A program made the translations under genes and the position numbers. Shown in pieces: positions 27,676 through 36,404 of a stretch of DNA of 64,000 bases. The notes beneath the pieces were generated by a model, which made no database searches, was not told the DNA's origin, and worked only from the letters and a program-made list of their open reading frames with translations. The stretch spans positions 76,600 through 140,599 of the forward strand of contig JAZKFV010000005.1 of NCBI GenBank assembly GCA_040386195.1, in the 5' to 3' direction. Within the stretch, counting starts at the first letter, position 1, and every line of letters begins with the position of its first letter. The DNA comes from JAJTCH01 sp040386195 (GTDB taxonomy: Bacteria > Pseudomonadota > Alphaproteobacteria > Rickettsiales > UBA1997).

Positions 27676-29199
27676 ATGTTAATCAAAGATTTATTCCCGC
27701 AATATTCTGGTTCTAATTTAGAAATTTCTGCTCTTGAAATTGACTCAAGATTAGTGAAAAAAGGCGCGATTTTTTTTGCGCTCCAAGGTCATAATTTGGA
27801 TGGAAAAAAATTTATTGATTCGGCTTTTGCAAATGGAGCAGTTGCGGTAGTCGTTCCGCTTGCGGCTTTGCCTACAGCGCGACTTGCTGATCAAAATAAA
27901 AAAGGTCATCAAGCCAATGAAATCTCTTCCCCCTTGTTTAAGGGGGAAAGCGGTTGCACGAACGACAGAGAGTGCAGAGCGAGGGGGATTCATAAAATTT
28001 TTGTTGATGATGTTTATCAAACTTTGATTCAATCTTTGCAAAAATTTTATCCAGATCTGCCGGAGAATATTTTGGCGGTAACTGGTACAAACGGCAAAAC
28101 TTCGGTGGCTTATTTTATTCAGCAAATGCAGGAAATTATTGGTTTAAAAGCAGCTTCAATTGGAACAATTGGTATCAAAACTTCCGATTCCTCAATTCAA
28201 AAAGAATTAACTTCGTTCGCCCTCACAACTCCCGATATAGTTTCGCTTTATAAAAATTTAGCAATTCTCAAACAGCGCGGCGTCAATGATATTGCTATTG
28301 AAGCCAGCTCAATTGGGTTGCAGCAAAAACGCTTGGCGGGTTTAAAAATTGGGCTGGGCGCCTTTACCAACTTCACTCAAGATCATTTAGATTATCACGG
28401 TTCAATGGAGAAATATTTTGAATGTAAGATGTTGTTGTTCAAAGAAACAATTTGCGATAATGGCATTGCAGTTTTGAATGCAGATATTGCCGAGTTTGAG
28501 AAGATGAAAGAAATTGCGACAAAAAAAAATCTACAAATTTTTGCTTATAGCGCCAAAAACGACACTCCTTTTATTCTCAAAAATATCAATCTGCAAGGCG
28601 ATTTCCAAAAAGCCAACTTGCTTTGCGCCTTACTGTGCGTTATCTCATACTACAAATTAAACCAGCAACAAATTGAATTATTAAAAAATAATCTTGATAA
28701 AATCAAACCCGCTGAAGGTAGAATGCAATTGGCAACAACTTTGAAAAACGGTGCGCAAATTTTTATTGATTATGCTCATACTCCTGACGCTTTGCAAAAT
28801 GTTTTAACCACCGCCAAAAAAATGATTCATAACAATTTATATATTTTATTTGGTTGCGGCGGTGATCGCGACAAAAGCAAGCGCCCGCAAATGGGCAAGA
28901 TTGCTAGCAATTTGGCGGATTTTGTAATTATAACCGACGATAATCCGCGCACTGAAAATGCGGCGGAAATTAGAAAAGAAATTTTAGTGGCTTGTGATTT
29001 GTCTAAAACAATTCAGATTGATAATCGCAAAAAAGCGATTGAAGAAACAATATTGAAGCTGAGCCAAAACGATATTCTAATCATTGCCGGCAAAGGTCAT
29101 GAAAAATATCAAATTATTGGTAGTGAAAAATTAGAGTTTGATGAGGAAAAAATTGTGAATGATTTTTTAAATTTAGAGCCCAATAAAATCAGGCTCTAA
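27676..29199 (+). CDS. murE: UDP-MurNAc-tripeptide synthetase MurE with in-frame insertion
   Basis: 507-residue Mur ligase adding meso-diaminopimelate to UDP-MurNAc-L-Ala-D-Glu. The N-terminal UDP domain has SRLVKKGAIFFALQG; the ATP motif is AVTGTNGKTSVAYFI; then TTPDIVSL, NFTQDHLDYHGSM and the DAP-specificity motif DDNPRTE, followed by GKGHEKYQ. In the N-terminal domain, between GAVAVVV and the VDDVYQ segment, a poorly conserved stretch of about 50 residues includes a repeat-encoded part (residues 83-105, SSPLFKGES to ECRARGI). A normal MurE has only a short loop there. The gene stands alone, outside the usual mur-fts cluster. Confidence 0.95.
   Translation: MLIKDLFPQYSGSNLEISALEIDSRLVKKGAIFFALQGHNLDGKKFIDSAFANGAVAVVVPLAALPTARLADQNKKGHQANEISSPLFKGESGCTNDRECRARGIHKIFVDDVYQTLIQSLQKFYPDLPENILAVTGTNGKTSVAYFIQQMQEIIGLKAASIGTIGIKTSDSSIQKELTSFALTTPDIVSLYKNLAILKQRGVNDIAIEASSIGLQQKRLAGLKIGLGAFTNFTQDHLDYHGSMEKYFECKMLLFKETICDNGIAVLNADIAEFEKMKEIATKKNLQIFAYSAKNDTPFILKNINLQGDFQKANLLCALLCVISYYKLNQQQIELLKNNLDKIKPAEGRMQLATTLKNGAQIFIDYAHTPDALQNVLTTAKKMIHNNLYILFGCGGDRDKSKRPQMGKIASNLADFVIITDDNPRTENAAEIRKEILVACDLSKTIQIDNRKKAIEETILKLSQNDILIIAGKGHEKYQIIGSEKLEFDEEKIVNDFLNLEPNKIRL
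27924..27990. repeat. CCCCCTT palindromic repeat inside murE
   Basis: CCCCCTT-GTTT-AAGGGGG (27929-27946) is a 7-bp hairpin. A TGCAC/GTGCA inner pair and a second GGGGG block end near 27988. The whole element is in frame with murE and contrasts with the AT-rich surroundings. Only one copy was found in the window. Confidence 0.75.
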
Positions 29200-29200
29200 A
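29172..29200. terminator. Bidirectional hairpin between murE and the ompA-like gene
   Basis: TTTAGAGCC (29172-29180) and GGCTCTAAA (29192-29200) form a perfect 9-bp stem over an 11-base loop, spanning the murE stop. It lies between convergent genes, as expected of a shared terminator. The T-tract is weak (GACTTTTG). Confidence 0.65.
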
Positions 29201-29209
29201 GACTTTTGA

Positions 29210-30157
29210 TTATTTCAAAATTATATCAACTCTTCTATTTTTAGCGCGTCCTGCTTTAGTTTTATTATCAGCAATTGGCATTTTTGAACCATAGCCTTTG
29301 GTGATAATTTTGTCTTTGGCAATACCTTTTTTTATCAAATAATTAGCCACCGATTTGGCTCTTTTTTGTGATAAAACTTGATTAAACTTGGCGTTACCTT
29401 CTGAGCTGGCGTGACCTTGAATTTCAACTTGCTTGTTATTGGCATCAACAATAATTTTTTGCACTGTTTCATCCAAAGTTGTTTTGGAATCTACAGATAA
29501 AGCCGCCGATCCAAAACCAAAGCCAACTCTTTGCAAAGCTTCAGTAGAATTTTGCACATTAGCAGCTGATGAATTGGTTGTTGATGCAGATCCAAAAGGA
29601 ATTACCAAACCAACATTAACAATCATATCATCATATTTTGAAGCATTATTAATCGTCGTACTATTACCAAAACTATTGTTATAACGATAACGTATATCAG
29701 TGCGTAGTGAAATTTTATCATCAATTTTATATGCCACACCAACCCCAGCTTCAGCAACCAAACCTAAAGCATCTTGCCCATTAGTGTGCCCATTCATAAA
29801 ACCCAAACCAACTACGGCGTAAGGCGCAATATCGTTTCTGTTCAAATAATATTGCAAATCTAAAGTTGAACCAAGATTGTTCCAATCATATTTAGCCCGA
29901 TCAGGATTGTGGCTGTGGCTATCCAAATCATTGTAAAAAGCTTTGAGCTCCAAATTAAAATTTTCGTCAAGCGCCTTACCAACACCAACTGTTAAACCAT
30001 AAGCATCACGAGCAGTTTGTCGGTCAGCATCGTTCCAAAGATAGGAAACGCTTGGCGCAACATACCAACGATTATCCAGAGCGTCTTTAGCAGCTGCTGC
30101 TTTGGCAAAACCAAATCCAAGAAAAAGAATAGCTAAAATTAAATTTTTGTTTTTCAT
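29210..30157 (-). CDS. OmpA-like outer-membrane protein
   Basis: 315-residue exported protein: signal peptide (1-22, ending AAAA or KAAA), an eight-strand-type beta-barrel (about 30-180; WYVAPSVSYLWNDADR, NFNLELKAFYNDLD, IAPYAVVGLGFMNG) and an OmpA C-terminal peptidoglycan-binding domain (about 205-315; VQKIIVDANNKQVEIQGHASSEGN, LSQKRAKSVANYLIKKG, RAKNRRVDI). The conserved Asp and Arg that bind diaminopimelate lie in the last domain. It probably ties the outer membrane to the wall. Confidence 0.92.
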   Translation of the reverse strand: MKNKNLILAILFLGFGFAKAAAAKDALDNRWYVAPSVSYLWNDADRQTARDAYGLTVGVGKALDENFNLELKAFYNDLDSHSHNPDRAKYDWNNLGSTLDLQYYLNRNDIAPYAVVGLGFMNGHTNGQDALGLVAEAGVGVAYKIDDKISLRTDIRYRYNNSFGNSTTINNASKYDDMIVNVGLVIPFGSASTTNSSAANVQNSTEALQRVGFGFGSAALSVDSKTTLDETVQKIIVDANNKQVEIQGHASSEGNAKFNQVLSQKRAKSVANYLIKKGIAKDKIITKGYGSKMPIADNKTKAGRAKNRRVDIILK

Positions 30158-30258
30158 ATTTTATTAATTATGATTTATAGGCTTGAAAACAGGGGCTGAA
30201 CACTAAACTATGTTTTTATAGTTATCAATATTTTTAAAATCATTGCTAAAATATCAAA

Positions 30259-33200
30259 ATGAACTTTAACAACCCAATCAACTCAATATTCCAACTTGCT
30301 TTTGCTGATTTATATAATCGTGATGGTTTAAGAAAAATTGATGATTATTTTTTGCAATTTTTAAGCGATTCTAACGAAAATCTTTATCAACAATATTTAA
30401 GCGCCAGAATTAATCCGCAAGGCTTAAATATCAAAGAAACCAGCGAATTATTAATTGCGGTTGGCAAGGTTTTAGAAGATTTTTTGGTGTTATTCTTTGA
30501 CATCAAAATCGCCAATTTGGAACTTCAAAATGAACATCAAAAATTAACTAATTTATATATTGCCAAACGACTTTTTGTGCAAAGAAGAGTGGCAAAAAAT
30601 AAATCGTTAGTCGTGAATCGTGATTCGTTAGTTGTTGATAAATTTTTTCATTGTTCGGAAATTGAGCTGGCTAATCAAATTGCACTTTATTTGCCAGATG
30701 AGGATAGATATGGCTCCGAGCTTGAAGAGCTGGAGAAATATTGTGCTTGGGCTTTGTTTAGTGGAGAAGGAAAGGAAAAACATCAAAATGGAGTTTTGTT
30801 TAAACTGCCCAAAAAAATTGATTTTGAGAATTTGGTAGAGCTGGAAACTGTTGATGGCGTTAAAAAATCTCCCGATCATCACTTAAAAAATCGTGATGGA
30901 TTTAAATTAACCGATATGGGTTGTAATTTGGCCCAGGCTTTGGATCAGGCTAATTATTGTATTTTTTGTCATAATCAAGGCAAAGATTCTTGCCGATCTG
31001 GGCTTAAAGAAAAAGATAAAACTTTTAAAAAAGATCAATTCAAAACTGAGCTTTCCGGCTGTCCGCTCGATGAAAAAATTTCGGAAATGAATTTGTTAAA
31101 ATCCGAGGGAAAATCCATCGCCGCTTTGGCAATGGCAATTATTGATAACCCAATGATTGCCGGAACCGGGCATCGCATTTGCAATGATTGTATGAAATCT
31201 TGCATCTATCAAAAGCAAGAACCTGTCAATATTCCCCAAGTTGAAACCCGCACTTTAAAAGATGTTTTAGAACTTCCTTTTGGCTTTGAAATTTATTCAC
31301 TTTTAACTCGTTGGAATCCATTAAATTTGGAGCGAGTTTTAGAAAAAGCGCCCAGCGGCTATAAGGTTTTAGTCGCAGGACTCGGGCCTGCTGGCTATAC
31401 TTTGGCGCATCATCTTTTAAATGAAGGACATTTAGTTGTTGGCGTTGATGGCTTAAAAATTGAGCCACTCGCTCCACAAATTTCGGGCATTGATTCATTT
31501 GGAAATCGCCAACAATTTCGCCCAATAAAAGATATTAAAGAAATTTATGAAGAGCTCGATGAACGCCAGATTGGTGGCTTTGGCGGTGTTGCTGAATATG
31601 GAATTACGGTGCGCTGGGATAAAAATTTTCTAAAAATTATTCGCCTACTTTTAGAGCGCCGCGCCCATTTTAGAATGTTCGGCGGCTTTCGTTTGGGAAG
31701 TGGTTTGGATTGTTATGATGCCCTAAAGGAAGCTGGGTTTGACCATGTCGCCTTGTGCCTTGGCGCTGGCTGGGCGAAGATTCCAGAAATTAAAAATAAT
31801 TTTTTGAAGGGCATTAGAATGGCGTCAGATTTTTTGATGGCGCTACAATTAACTGGCGCGGAGCGCAAAACTTTGCCTTCCAATTTACAATTGCGTTTGC
31901 CAATTTTAGTCGTTGGCAGCGGTTTAACTGCAATTGACACCGCTTGCGAAGCATTGGCTTATTATCCCAAACAAGTTGAAAATTTTGCTCATCATTATCA
32001 AATTTTATGTGAGAAAATTGGTCAAGATGCGGTGGAAAAAAGTTGGAATCAAGAAGATAAATTAATCGCTAAAGAATTTTTAGAACATTTTGTTTTGATA
32101 AAATCCGCCAGAGAAAAAGGCGAAAATGTGACTAAACTTTTACAAAAACTTGGCGGTGCAAAAATCATTTACCGCAAGAAATTACAAGACTCGCCAGCTT
32201 ATCGTTTGAATCACGAAGAAGTTGCCAAAGCCTTTATCGAGGGAATTGAGTTTGTTGAAAATGCCACACCTTTGGAGGCGGTTGATGATGGATTTGGACA
32301 AATAAAATCGCTAAAAGTTTTAATTAATAATAAAGAAATTGAAATTCCCGCCAAAGCCTTATTTTTAGCAGCTGGAACCACTCCGAACAAAGCGCCGTTT
32401 TACGAAGATAAATTAAAGTTTGAGTTAGATGGCAACACTTTTCAAATCATTGATTTGCTGGGCGAAAAACTGCCGGCGATTGCTTCGCCGAAAGGTGATA
32501 GCCAAGGGAATAAAGCTGGGTTTTTATGTGCAAAAAATGAACAAGGCAAAACTGTCAGTTTCTTCGGCGATCTTCATCCCAGCTTTAACGGCAGCGTTGT
32601 AAAAGCTATGGCGAGCGCAAAAAATGGTTATCCAATCATTACTCAATCTTTACAAAAATTAACTGCGCCAAAAATTGGTTATGAAGATTTTTTACAAGGT
32701 GTGAATCGAGATTTTGCAGTCAAAGTTCAAGAGATAAATATTCTTTCCGATTATTTTATTGAGCTGGTTGTTCACGCTCCACTCTTGGCTCGAAAGACTA
32801 AACTTGGTCATATTTTTCGATTACACAATTATCATTCTTTAGCGGAAACCAAAAATAAAACCATTCAGGCAATGGAAGGAGTTGCGGTTACAACTTATAA
32901 AGTTGATCCCAAAGCCGGAGTTATCACGGTGATGATCGTAAGCGACGGCGGCTCTTCGGGGTTGGTGAAAAATTTAAAAATTGGCGAACCAATAATTTTT
33001 ATGGGCCCAACTGGAGCGCCAACTCATATTTTTGTAAATAAAACTGTAGTGTTAATTGCCGGCGGGCGCGGCATTTTCCCGCTTGCTGGGCTGGCGGCGC
33101 AATATAAAAAAAATAATTGCAAAGTGATTTTCTTTTGTGGTTTTCACAAAAAAGAAGATGTGGTGCGCGAGGAGGAATTGCGAAATTCTTGCAGCGAATT

Positions 33201-33588
33201 GGTTTTAGATTTTAGTGAAGATGTAGTTTTAGCGGCGGTAAATTATTTCAAAAATAAACCGCAGAAAATAGATGTGGTTTTAACGATGGGAAATGATGAG
33301 ATGATGCATAAAGTTGCCCAAATTTATCATAATGAACTCAAAGAAAATTTAAGCGATGCTGCGGTTGGAATTACTAGTTTAAGCAATCCGATGCAATGTA
33401 TGCTCAAAGGCGTTTGCTCGCAATGTTTGCAAAGAAAAATTGACAAAAATGGTCAGGAAAAATTTTTCTATGCTTGTTTAGGACAAGATCAAAAACTCAG
33501 CGAAATTGATTTTCAATTTCTTAAAAAACGCTGCGGACAAAATTCTTTAGCCGAAAAATTGGCTAATCAATGGTTGGAGAATTTATAA
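30259..33588 (+). CDS. Fused NfnB/NfnA-like (GltD + PyrK-type) iron-sulfur flavoprotein
   Basis: 1109-residue cytosolic oxidoreductase. Residues 1-215 are unrecognised and mostly helical. Residues about 230-315 have the GltD-type double 4Fe-4S cysteine arrangement (YCIFCHNQGKDSC, GCPLDE, GHRICNDCMKSC). Next comes a two-dinucleotide-domain FAD/NAD(P) reductase (AGLGPAGYTLA at about 370; VVGSGLTAIDTAC at about 551; LFLAAGTTPN). From about 815 to the end there is a PyrK/FNR-like module (LIAGGRGIFPLAGLAAQYK) ending in a C-x4-C-x2-C-x12-C 2Fe-2S site (CMLKGVCSQC then FFYACLG). The order is that of NfnB joined to NfnA (ferredoxin:NADP transhydrogenase or sulfide-dehydrogenase-like). The function is inferred. 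Residues 116-127 come from a repeat. It overlaps pyrD convergently by 6 nt. Confidence 0.8.
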   Translation: MNFNNPINSIFQLAFADLYNRDGLRKIDDYFLQFLSDSNENLYQQYLSARINPQGLNIKETSELLIAVGKVLEDFLVLFFDIKIANLELQNEHQKLTNLYIAKRLFVQRRVAKNKSLVVNRDSLVVDKFFHCSEIELANQIALYLPDEDRYGSELEELEKYCAWALFSGEGKEKHQNGVLFKLPKKIDFENLVELETVDGVKKSPDHHLKNRDGFKLTDMGCNLAQALDQANYCIFCHNQGKDSCRSGLKEKDKTFKKDQFKTELSGCPLDEKISEMNLLKSEGKSIAALAMAIIDNPMIAGTGHRICNDCMKSCIYQKQEPVNIPQVETRTLKDVLELPFGFEIYSLLTRWNPLNLERVLEKAPSGYKVLVAGLGPAGYTLAHHLLNEGHLVVGVDGLKIEPLAPQISGIDSFGNRQQFRPIKDIKEIYEELDERQIGGFGGVAEYGITVRWDKNFLKIIRLLLERRAHFRMFGGFRLGSGLDCYDALKEAGFDHVALCLGAGWAKIPEIKNNFLKGIRMASDFLMALQLTGAERKTLPSNLQLRLPILVVGSGLTAIDTACEALAYYPKQVENFAHHYQILCEKIGQDAVEKSWNQEDKLIAKEFLEHFVLIKSAREKGENVTKLLQKLGGAKIIYRKKLQDSPAYRLNHEEVAKAFIEGIEFVENATPLEAVDDGFGQIKSLKVLINNKEIEIPAKALFLAAGTTPNKAPFYEDKLKFELDGNTFQIIDLLGEKLPAIASPKGDSQGNKAGFLCAKNEQGKTVSFFGDLHPSFNGSVVKAMASAKNGYPIITQSLQKLTAPKIGYEDFLQGVNRDFAVKVQEINILSDYFIELVVHAPLLARKTKLGHIFRLHNYHSLAETKNKTIQAMEGVAVTTYKVDPKAGVITVMIVSDGGSSGLVKNLKIGEPIIFMGPTGAPTHIFVNKTVVLIAGGRGIFPLAGLAAQYKKNNCKVIFFCGFHKKEDVVREEELRNSCSELVLDFSEDVVLAAVNYFKNKPQKIDVVLTMGNDEMMHKVAQIYHNELKENLSDAAVGITSLSNPMQCMLKGVCSQCLQRKIDKNGQEKFFYACLGQDQKLSEIDFQFLKKRCGQNSLAEKLANQWLENL
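30604..30637. repeat. Short GTCGTAA-family palindrome inside the Nfn-like gene
   Basis: TCGTTAGTCGTGAATCGTG and its partial inverse GATTCGTTAGTTG make a short palindrome centred on GAATCGTGATTC. It encodes VVNRDSLVV in frame. It is a diverged relative of the heptamer repeats at 10701, 12450, 20442 and 45351. Confidence 0.6.
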
Positions 33589-34638
33589 TTTTCCAACCAC
33601 TTCGCTGATATTTTTTATTCCATCTTTTTGCAGCGATTCATCTAAATCTTTTTTGATTTTCTCAACCAGCTCAAAACCTTGATAAATAAAGGCGGAATAG
33701 ATTTGAACTAAAGATGCGCCCAGTTTTATTTTTTCATAAACATCCGCGGCAGAAGAAATTCCACCAACGGCGATGATGGGAATTTTTCCTTTAGTTAATC
33801 CATAAATATTTTTTAAAACCTCGTTTGAAGCAGAAAATAAAGGCTTTCCGCTTAATCCGCCAATTTCATTTTTAAATTTACTTTGCAAATTTTGCGGACG
33901 AGAAATTGTGGTATTAGAAATTATCAAACCATCAATTTGATTTTTTATGGCAATATCAGCAATTGCTTCTTGCTCAGCTTGATTCAAGTCTGGCGCGATT
34001 TTGAGTAGGATGGAAATATTGTGGTTAGTGGCATTTTGTAAGATTTTTTTCTCCGCAAAAATTGCCTGCAAAAACAAATCTAACTCATCAGCTTTTTGTA
34101 AATCGCGGAGATTTTTAGTGTTAGGAGATGAAATGTTGATGGTGATATAGCTGCTTTTTCCATAGACCTTGCGCAGCAGTAATAGATAATCTTCTACAGC
34201 ATTTACAGTATCTTTATTTTTGCCAATATTAATTCCCAAAATTTGCGGCGCTGATGATTTTTTCTCAATATTTTTTAAGAAATTTTCAATTCCCAAATTA
34301 TTAAAACCCAGACGATTGATAATTGCCAAATCTTCTTCAAGCCTGAAAATTCGAGGCTTCTCATTGCCAATTTGCGGCTTGGGCGTAACCGTTCCCACTT
34401 CAACAAAACCAAATCCAAATTTAAATAAACTTGAAAACACCACCGCATTCTTATCAAAACCCGCCGCCATTCCAATTGGATTTGCAAAATCAATGCCAAA
34501 AACTTGCGATTGCAAAGATGAATATTCAATATTTTCTGGCGCCCAAACCAAATTATTCCCAAGCGCCCAAATCGCCAGATTATGCGCGGTTTCCGGATTG
34601 AGTTTAAAAAGGATTGACCTAAGAAGTGAATATCGCAT
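33583..34638 (-). CDS. pyrD: Dihydroorotate dehydrogenase, class 2 (quinone)
   Basis: 351-residue membrane-associated DHODH, the fourth step of pyrimidine synthesis. The N-terminal amphipathic helices (LLRSILFKLNPETAHNLAIWALG) are the class 2 hallmark. FGFVEVGTVTPKPQ, INISSPNTKNLRDLQ (catalytic Ser), LLKIAPDL, GLIISNTT and VGGISSAADVYEKIKLGASLVQIYSAFIYQG follow. As a quinone-linked enzyme it should not need a PyrK partner, so the neighbouring PyrK-like module probably serves another reaction. Confidence 0.97.
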   Translation of the reverse strand: MRYSLLRSILFKLNPETAHNLAIWALGNNLVWAPENIEYSSLQSQVFGIDFANPIGMAAGFDKNAVVFSSLFKFGFGFVEVGTVTPKPQIGNEKPRIFRLEEDLAIINRLGFNNLGIENFLKNIEKKSSAPQILGINIGKNKDTVNAVEDYLLLLRKVYGKSSYITINISSPNTKNLRDLQKADELDLFLQAIFAEKKILQNATNHNISILLKIAPDLNQAEQEAIADIAIKNQIDGLIISNTTISRPQNLQSKFKNEIGGLSGKPLFSASNEVLKNIYGLTKGKIPIIAVGGISSAADVYEKIKLGASLVQIYSAFIYQGFELVEKIKKDLDESLQKDGIKNISEVVGKL

Positions 34639-34673
34639 TTACTTAAAAAAATTAATTAGTAAGCGAACCAGTT

Positions 34674-34697
34674 GCGCTGTAGCGAAGCGTAAGCGAA
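34674..34697. repeat. tRNA-flanking repeat, 3' side of tRNA-Thr
   Basis: GCGCTGTAGCGAAGCGTAAG and the following bases directly abut the CCA end of tRNA-Thr. Related sequences touch the other three tRNA genes at 52868, 63826 and 63896. Confidence 0.85.
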
Positions 34698-34772
34698 TGG
34701 TGCTGTCGGCGGGAATCGGACCCGCGACCTCTTCATTACCAATGAAGTGCTCTACCGCTGAGCTACGACAGC
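34698..34772 (-). tRNA. tRNA-Thr (GGT anticodon)
   Basis: A 75-nt cloverleaf on the minus strand: acceptor GCTGTCG/CGACAGC, D-arm AGCTCAGCGGTAGAGC, anticodon stem CTTCA/TGAAG with loop TTGGTAA (anticodon GGT), T-arm GGTCCGATTCC, discriminator A. CCA is encoded. It sits between pyrD and the GNAT gene. Confidence 0.97.
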
Positions 34773-34821
34773 AAATTTATTGAAGGCGCGAATTGAAAAG
34801 GAAAAATGGGCAATTGTCAAT

Positions 34822-35409
34822 TTATTTATTGGCAAAATGATCTTGGTAAAGAATGCTGTAAATTCCAATATCCACATATTTGCCATTGTGAAAACGATGT
34901 TGGCGCAAATTGCCTTCAAAGGCAAAACCGCATTTTTCTAAAACCTTATAAGAGCCAATGTTGGCAGGCATTGCGTAAGCTTCAATGCGATTAAATTTTA
35001 ACTCTTCAAAAGCATATTTCAAAACTGCTTTTAAAGCTTGAGTCATAATTCCTTGTCCCCAATATTCTTTTGCCAAATCATAGCTGGCTTCAATGCGATT
35101 GTGGTTGCGATTCACTCCGGAAACGCCAACTGAGCCAATCATTTTATTATCAGATTTTCTGGCGATGGCAAAATATAAACCGTCATTATAGCTAAAAACA
35201 TTGATCCAATAGCGAATTTCACTGCGCGCTTCTTCAACAGTTTTGGGAATGAAAGAGACAATATATTTGCTAACTTCGGGGTCGGAATAATATTCTAAAA
35301 AATCTTCAGCATCTTCTAAAGTTTGCTCGCGCAAAATAAAATCACCCAAATCGATAGTTGGAAAAATTCGCTCTCTATTATTTTCTGAGGCTTTACTATT
35401 ATTATACAT
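34822..35409 (-). CDS. RimJ/RimL-type GNAT acetyltransferase
   Basis: 195-residue GNAT protein from the ATG at 35409 (MYNNSK); upstream in-frame codons are hydrophobic, unlike the family, and overlap the divergent gene. It has FILREQTLEDAEDFLEYYSDPEV at the start, the acetyl-CoA motif A YDLAKEYWGQGIMTQALKAVL, and IEAYAMPANIGSYKVLEKCGFAFEG, characteristic of RimJ/RimL protein N-acetyltransferases. The target is unknown. Confidence 0.85.
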   Translation of the reverse strand: MYNNSKASENNRERIFPTIDLGDFILREQTLEDAEDFLEYYSDPEVSKYIVSFIPKTVEEARSEIRYWINVFSYNDGLYFAIARKSDNKMIGSVGVSGVNRNHNRIEASYDLAKEYWGQGIMTQALKAVLKYAFEELKFNRIEAYAMPANIGSYKVLEKCGFAFEGNLRQHRFHNGKYVDIGIYSILYQDHFANK

Positions 35410-35447
35410 ATTGGCTAAAATGAGTTTTTTAAAAAACCGGAATATAA

Positions 35448-36404
35448 ATGACAACGACAAAAAAAACAGCCAAAAACTCTCCTTCAATCAAGATTAATTG
35501 CCAAAAGATTTTTGGTTTTGATTGTGGTTTTGAGGTTTTGGGTTTTGAAGAACCAACCGATTTAGTTCCTAAAATTGACGAGAACTATGTCTTCGACGCC
35601 GCTACAACTAAAGCCATTCTTGCCGCTTTAATGTTCAATCAAAAAACTTTGCTGCAAGGAATGCACGGAACTGGCAAATCAACGCACATTGAACAAGTTT
35701 GCGCGCGCCTTAATTGGCAAGTTTTGCGAGTGAATTTTGATTCACAAATCACTCGTTTAGATTTGGTTGGCAAAGATGTGATCACGCTCAAAGATGGCAA
35801 ACAAATCACTGAATTTAAACGCGGAATAATTCCTTTCGCTTTAGAAAAACCAATCGCTTTGGTGCTGGACGAATATGACGCAATCAGAACCGATGTTTCT
35901 TTTGTCATTCAAAGATTATTGGAAGAAGAAGGCAAATTTGCTTTGCTCGAAGAAAATGAAATTCTCAGCCCGCACCAATATTTCCGCCTCTTTGCAACTT
36001 CGAATACGATTGGAATGGGCGATGATTTAGGAATTTATCACGGCACCAATTTAATCAACCAAGCGCAAATGGATCGCTGGAATATTGTTGCCACTTTAAA
36101 TTATTTGGAAGAGAAAAAAGAGATTGAAATTCTTTTGAAAAAGCTGCCATTTTTAGCCAAAAAAGCTAACGAAAATGTTGCCAAAATGATGGTGAAAATG
36201 GCGAGTTTAACTCGGGAAGGCTTTAGAAACGGGGATTTATCTAACTTGATGTCGCTGAGAACTTTGATTTCTTGGGGCAAAAATTTTGAGATTTTTGGAT
36301 CAATCAAACAGGCTTTTATTTTGAGCTTCGTCAATAAATTAATTGAGGAAGAAAAAATAATTTTGAAAGAATATTATCAACGAATTTTTGGCGAGGAATT
36401 ATAA
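35448..36404 (+). CDS. CobS-like MoxR-family AAA+ ATPase
   Basis: 318-residue AAA+ protein: Walker A GMHGTGKSTHIEQV (about 70-83), Walker B ALVLDEYDAIR (about 137-147), sensor 1 RLFATSNT and a C-terminal helical lid. It matches the cobaltochelatase CobS family. CobS normally works with CobN and CobT in cobalamin synthesis, but no cob genes are in the window. CobS-like ATPases without a B12 pathway are known from Rickettsiales and other alphaproteobacteria, where they may serve another CobT-like partner. The stop overlaps the next start by 1 nt (TAATG), coupling it to the ankyrin protein. Confidence 0.85.
   Translation: MTTTKKTAKNSPSIKINCQKIFGFDCGFEVLGFEEPTDLVPKIDENYVFDAATTKAILAALMFNQKTLLQGMHGTGKSTHIEQVCARLNWQVLRVNFDSQITRLDLVGKDVITLKDGKQITEFKRGIIPFALEKPIALVLDEYDAIRTDVSFVIQRLLEEEGKFALLEENEILSPHQYFRLFATSNTIGMGDDLGIYHGTNLINQAQMDRWNIVATLNYLEEKKEIEILLKKLPFLAKKANENVAKMMVKMASLTREGFRNGDLSNLMSLRTLISWGKNFEIFGSIKQAFILSFVNKLIEEEKIILKEYYQRIFGEEL

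Noticed and set aside
34220..34783. 187-codon open frame on the plus strand
   Set aside because: Antisense to pyrD and tRNA-Thr, with no family resemblance; pyrD is secure.
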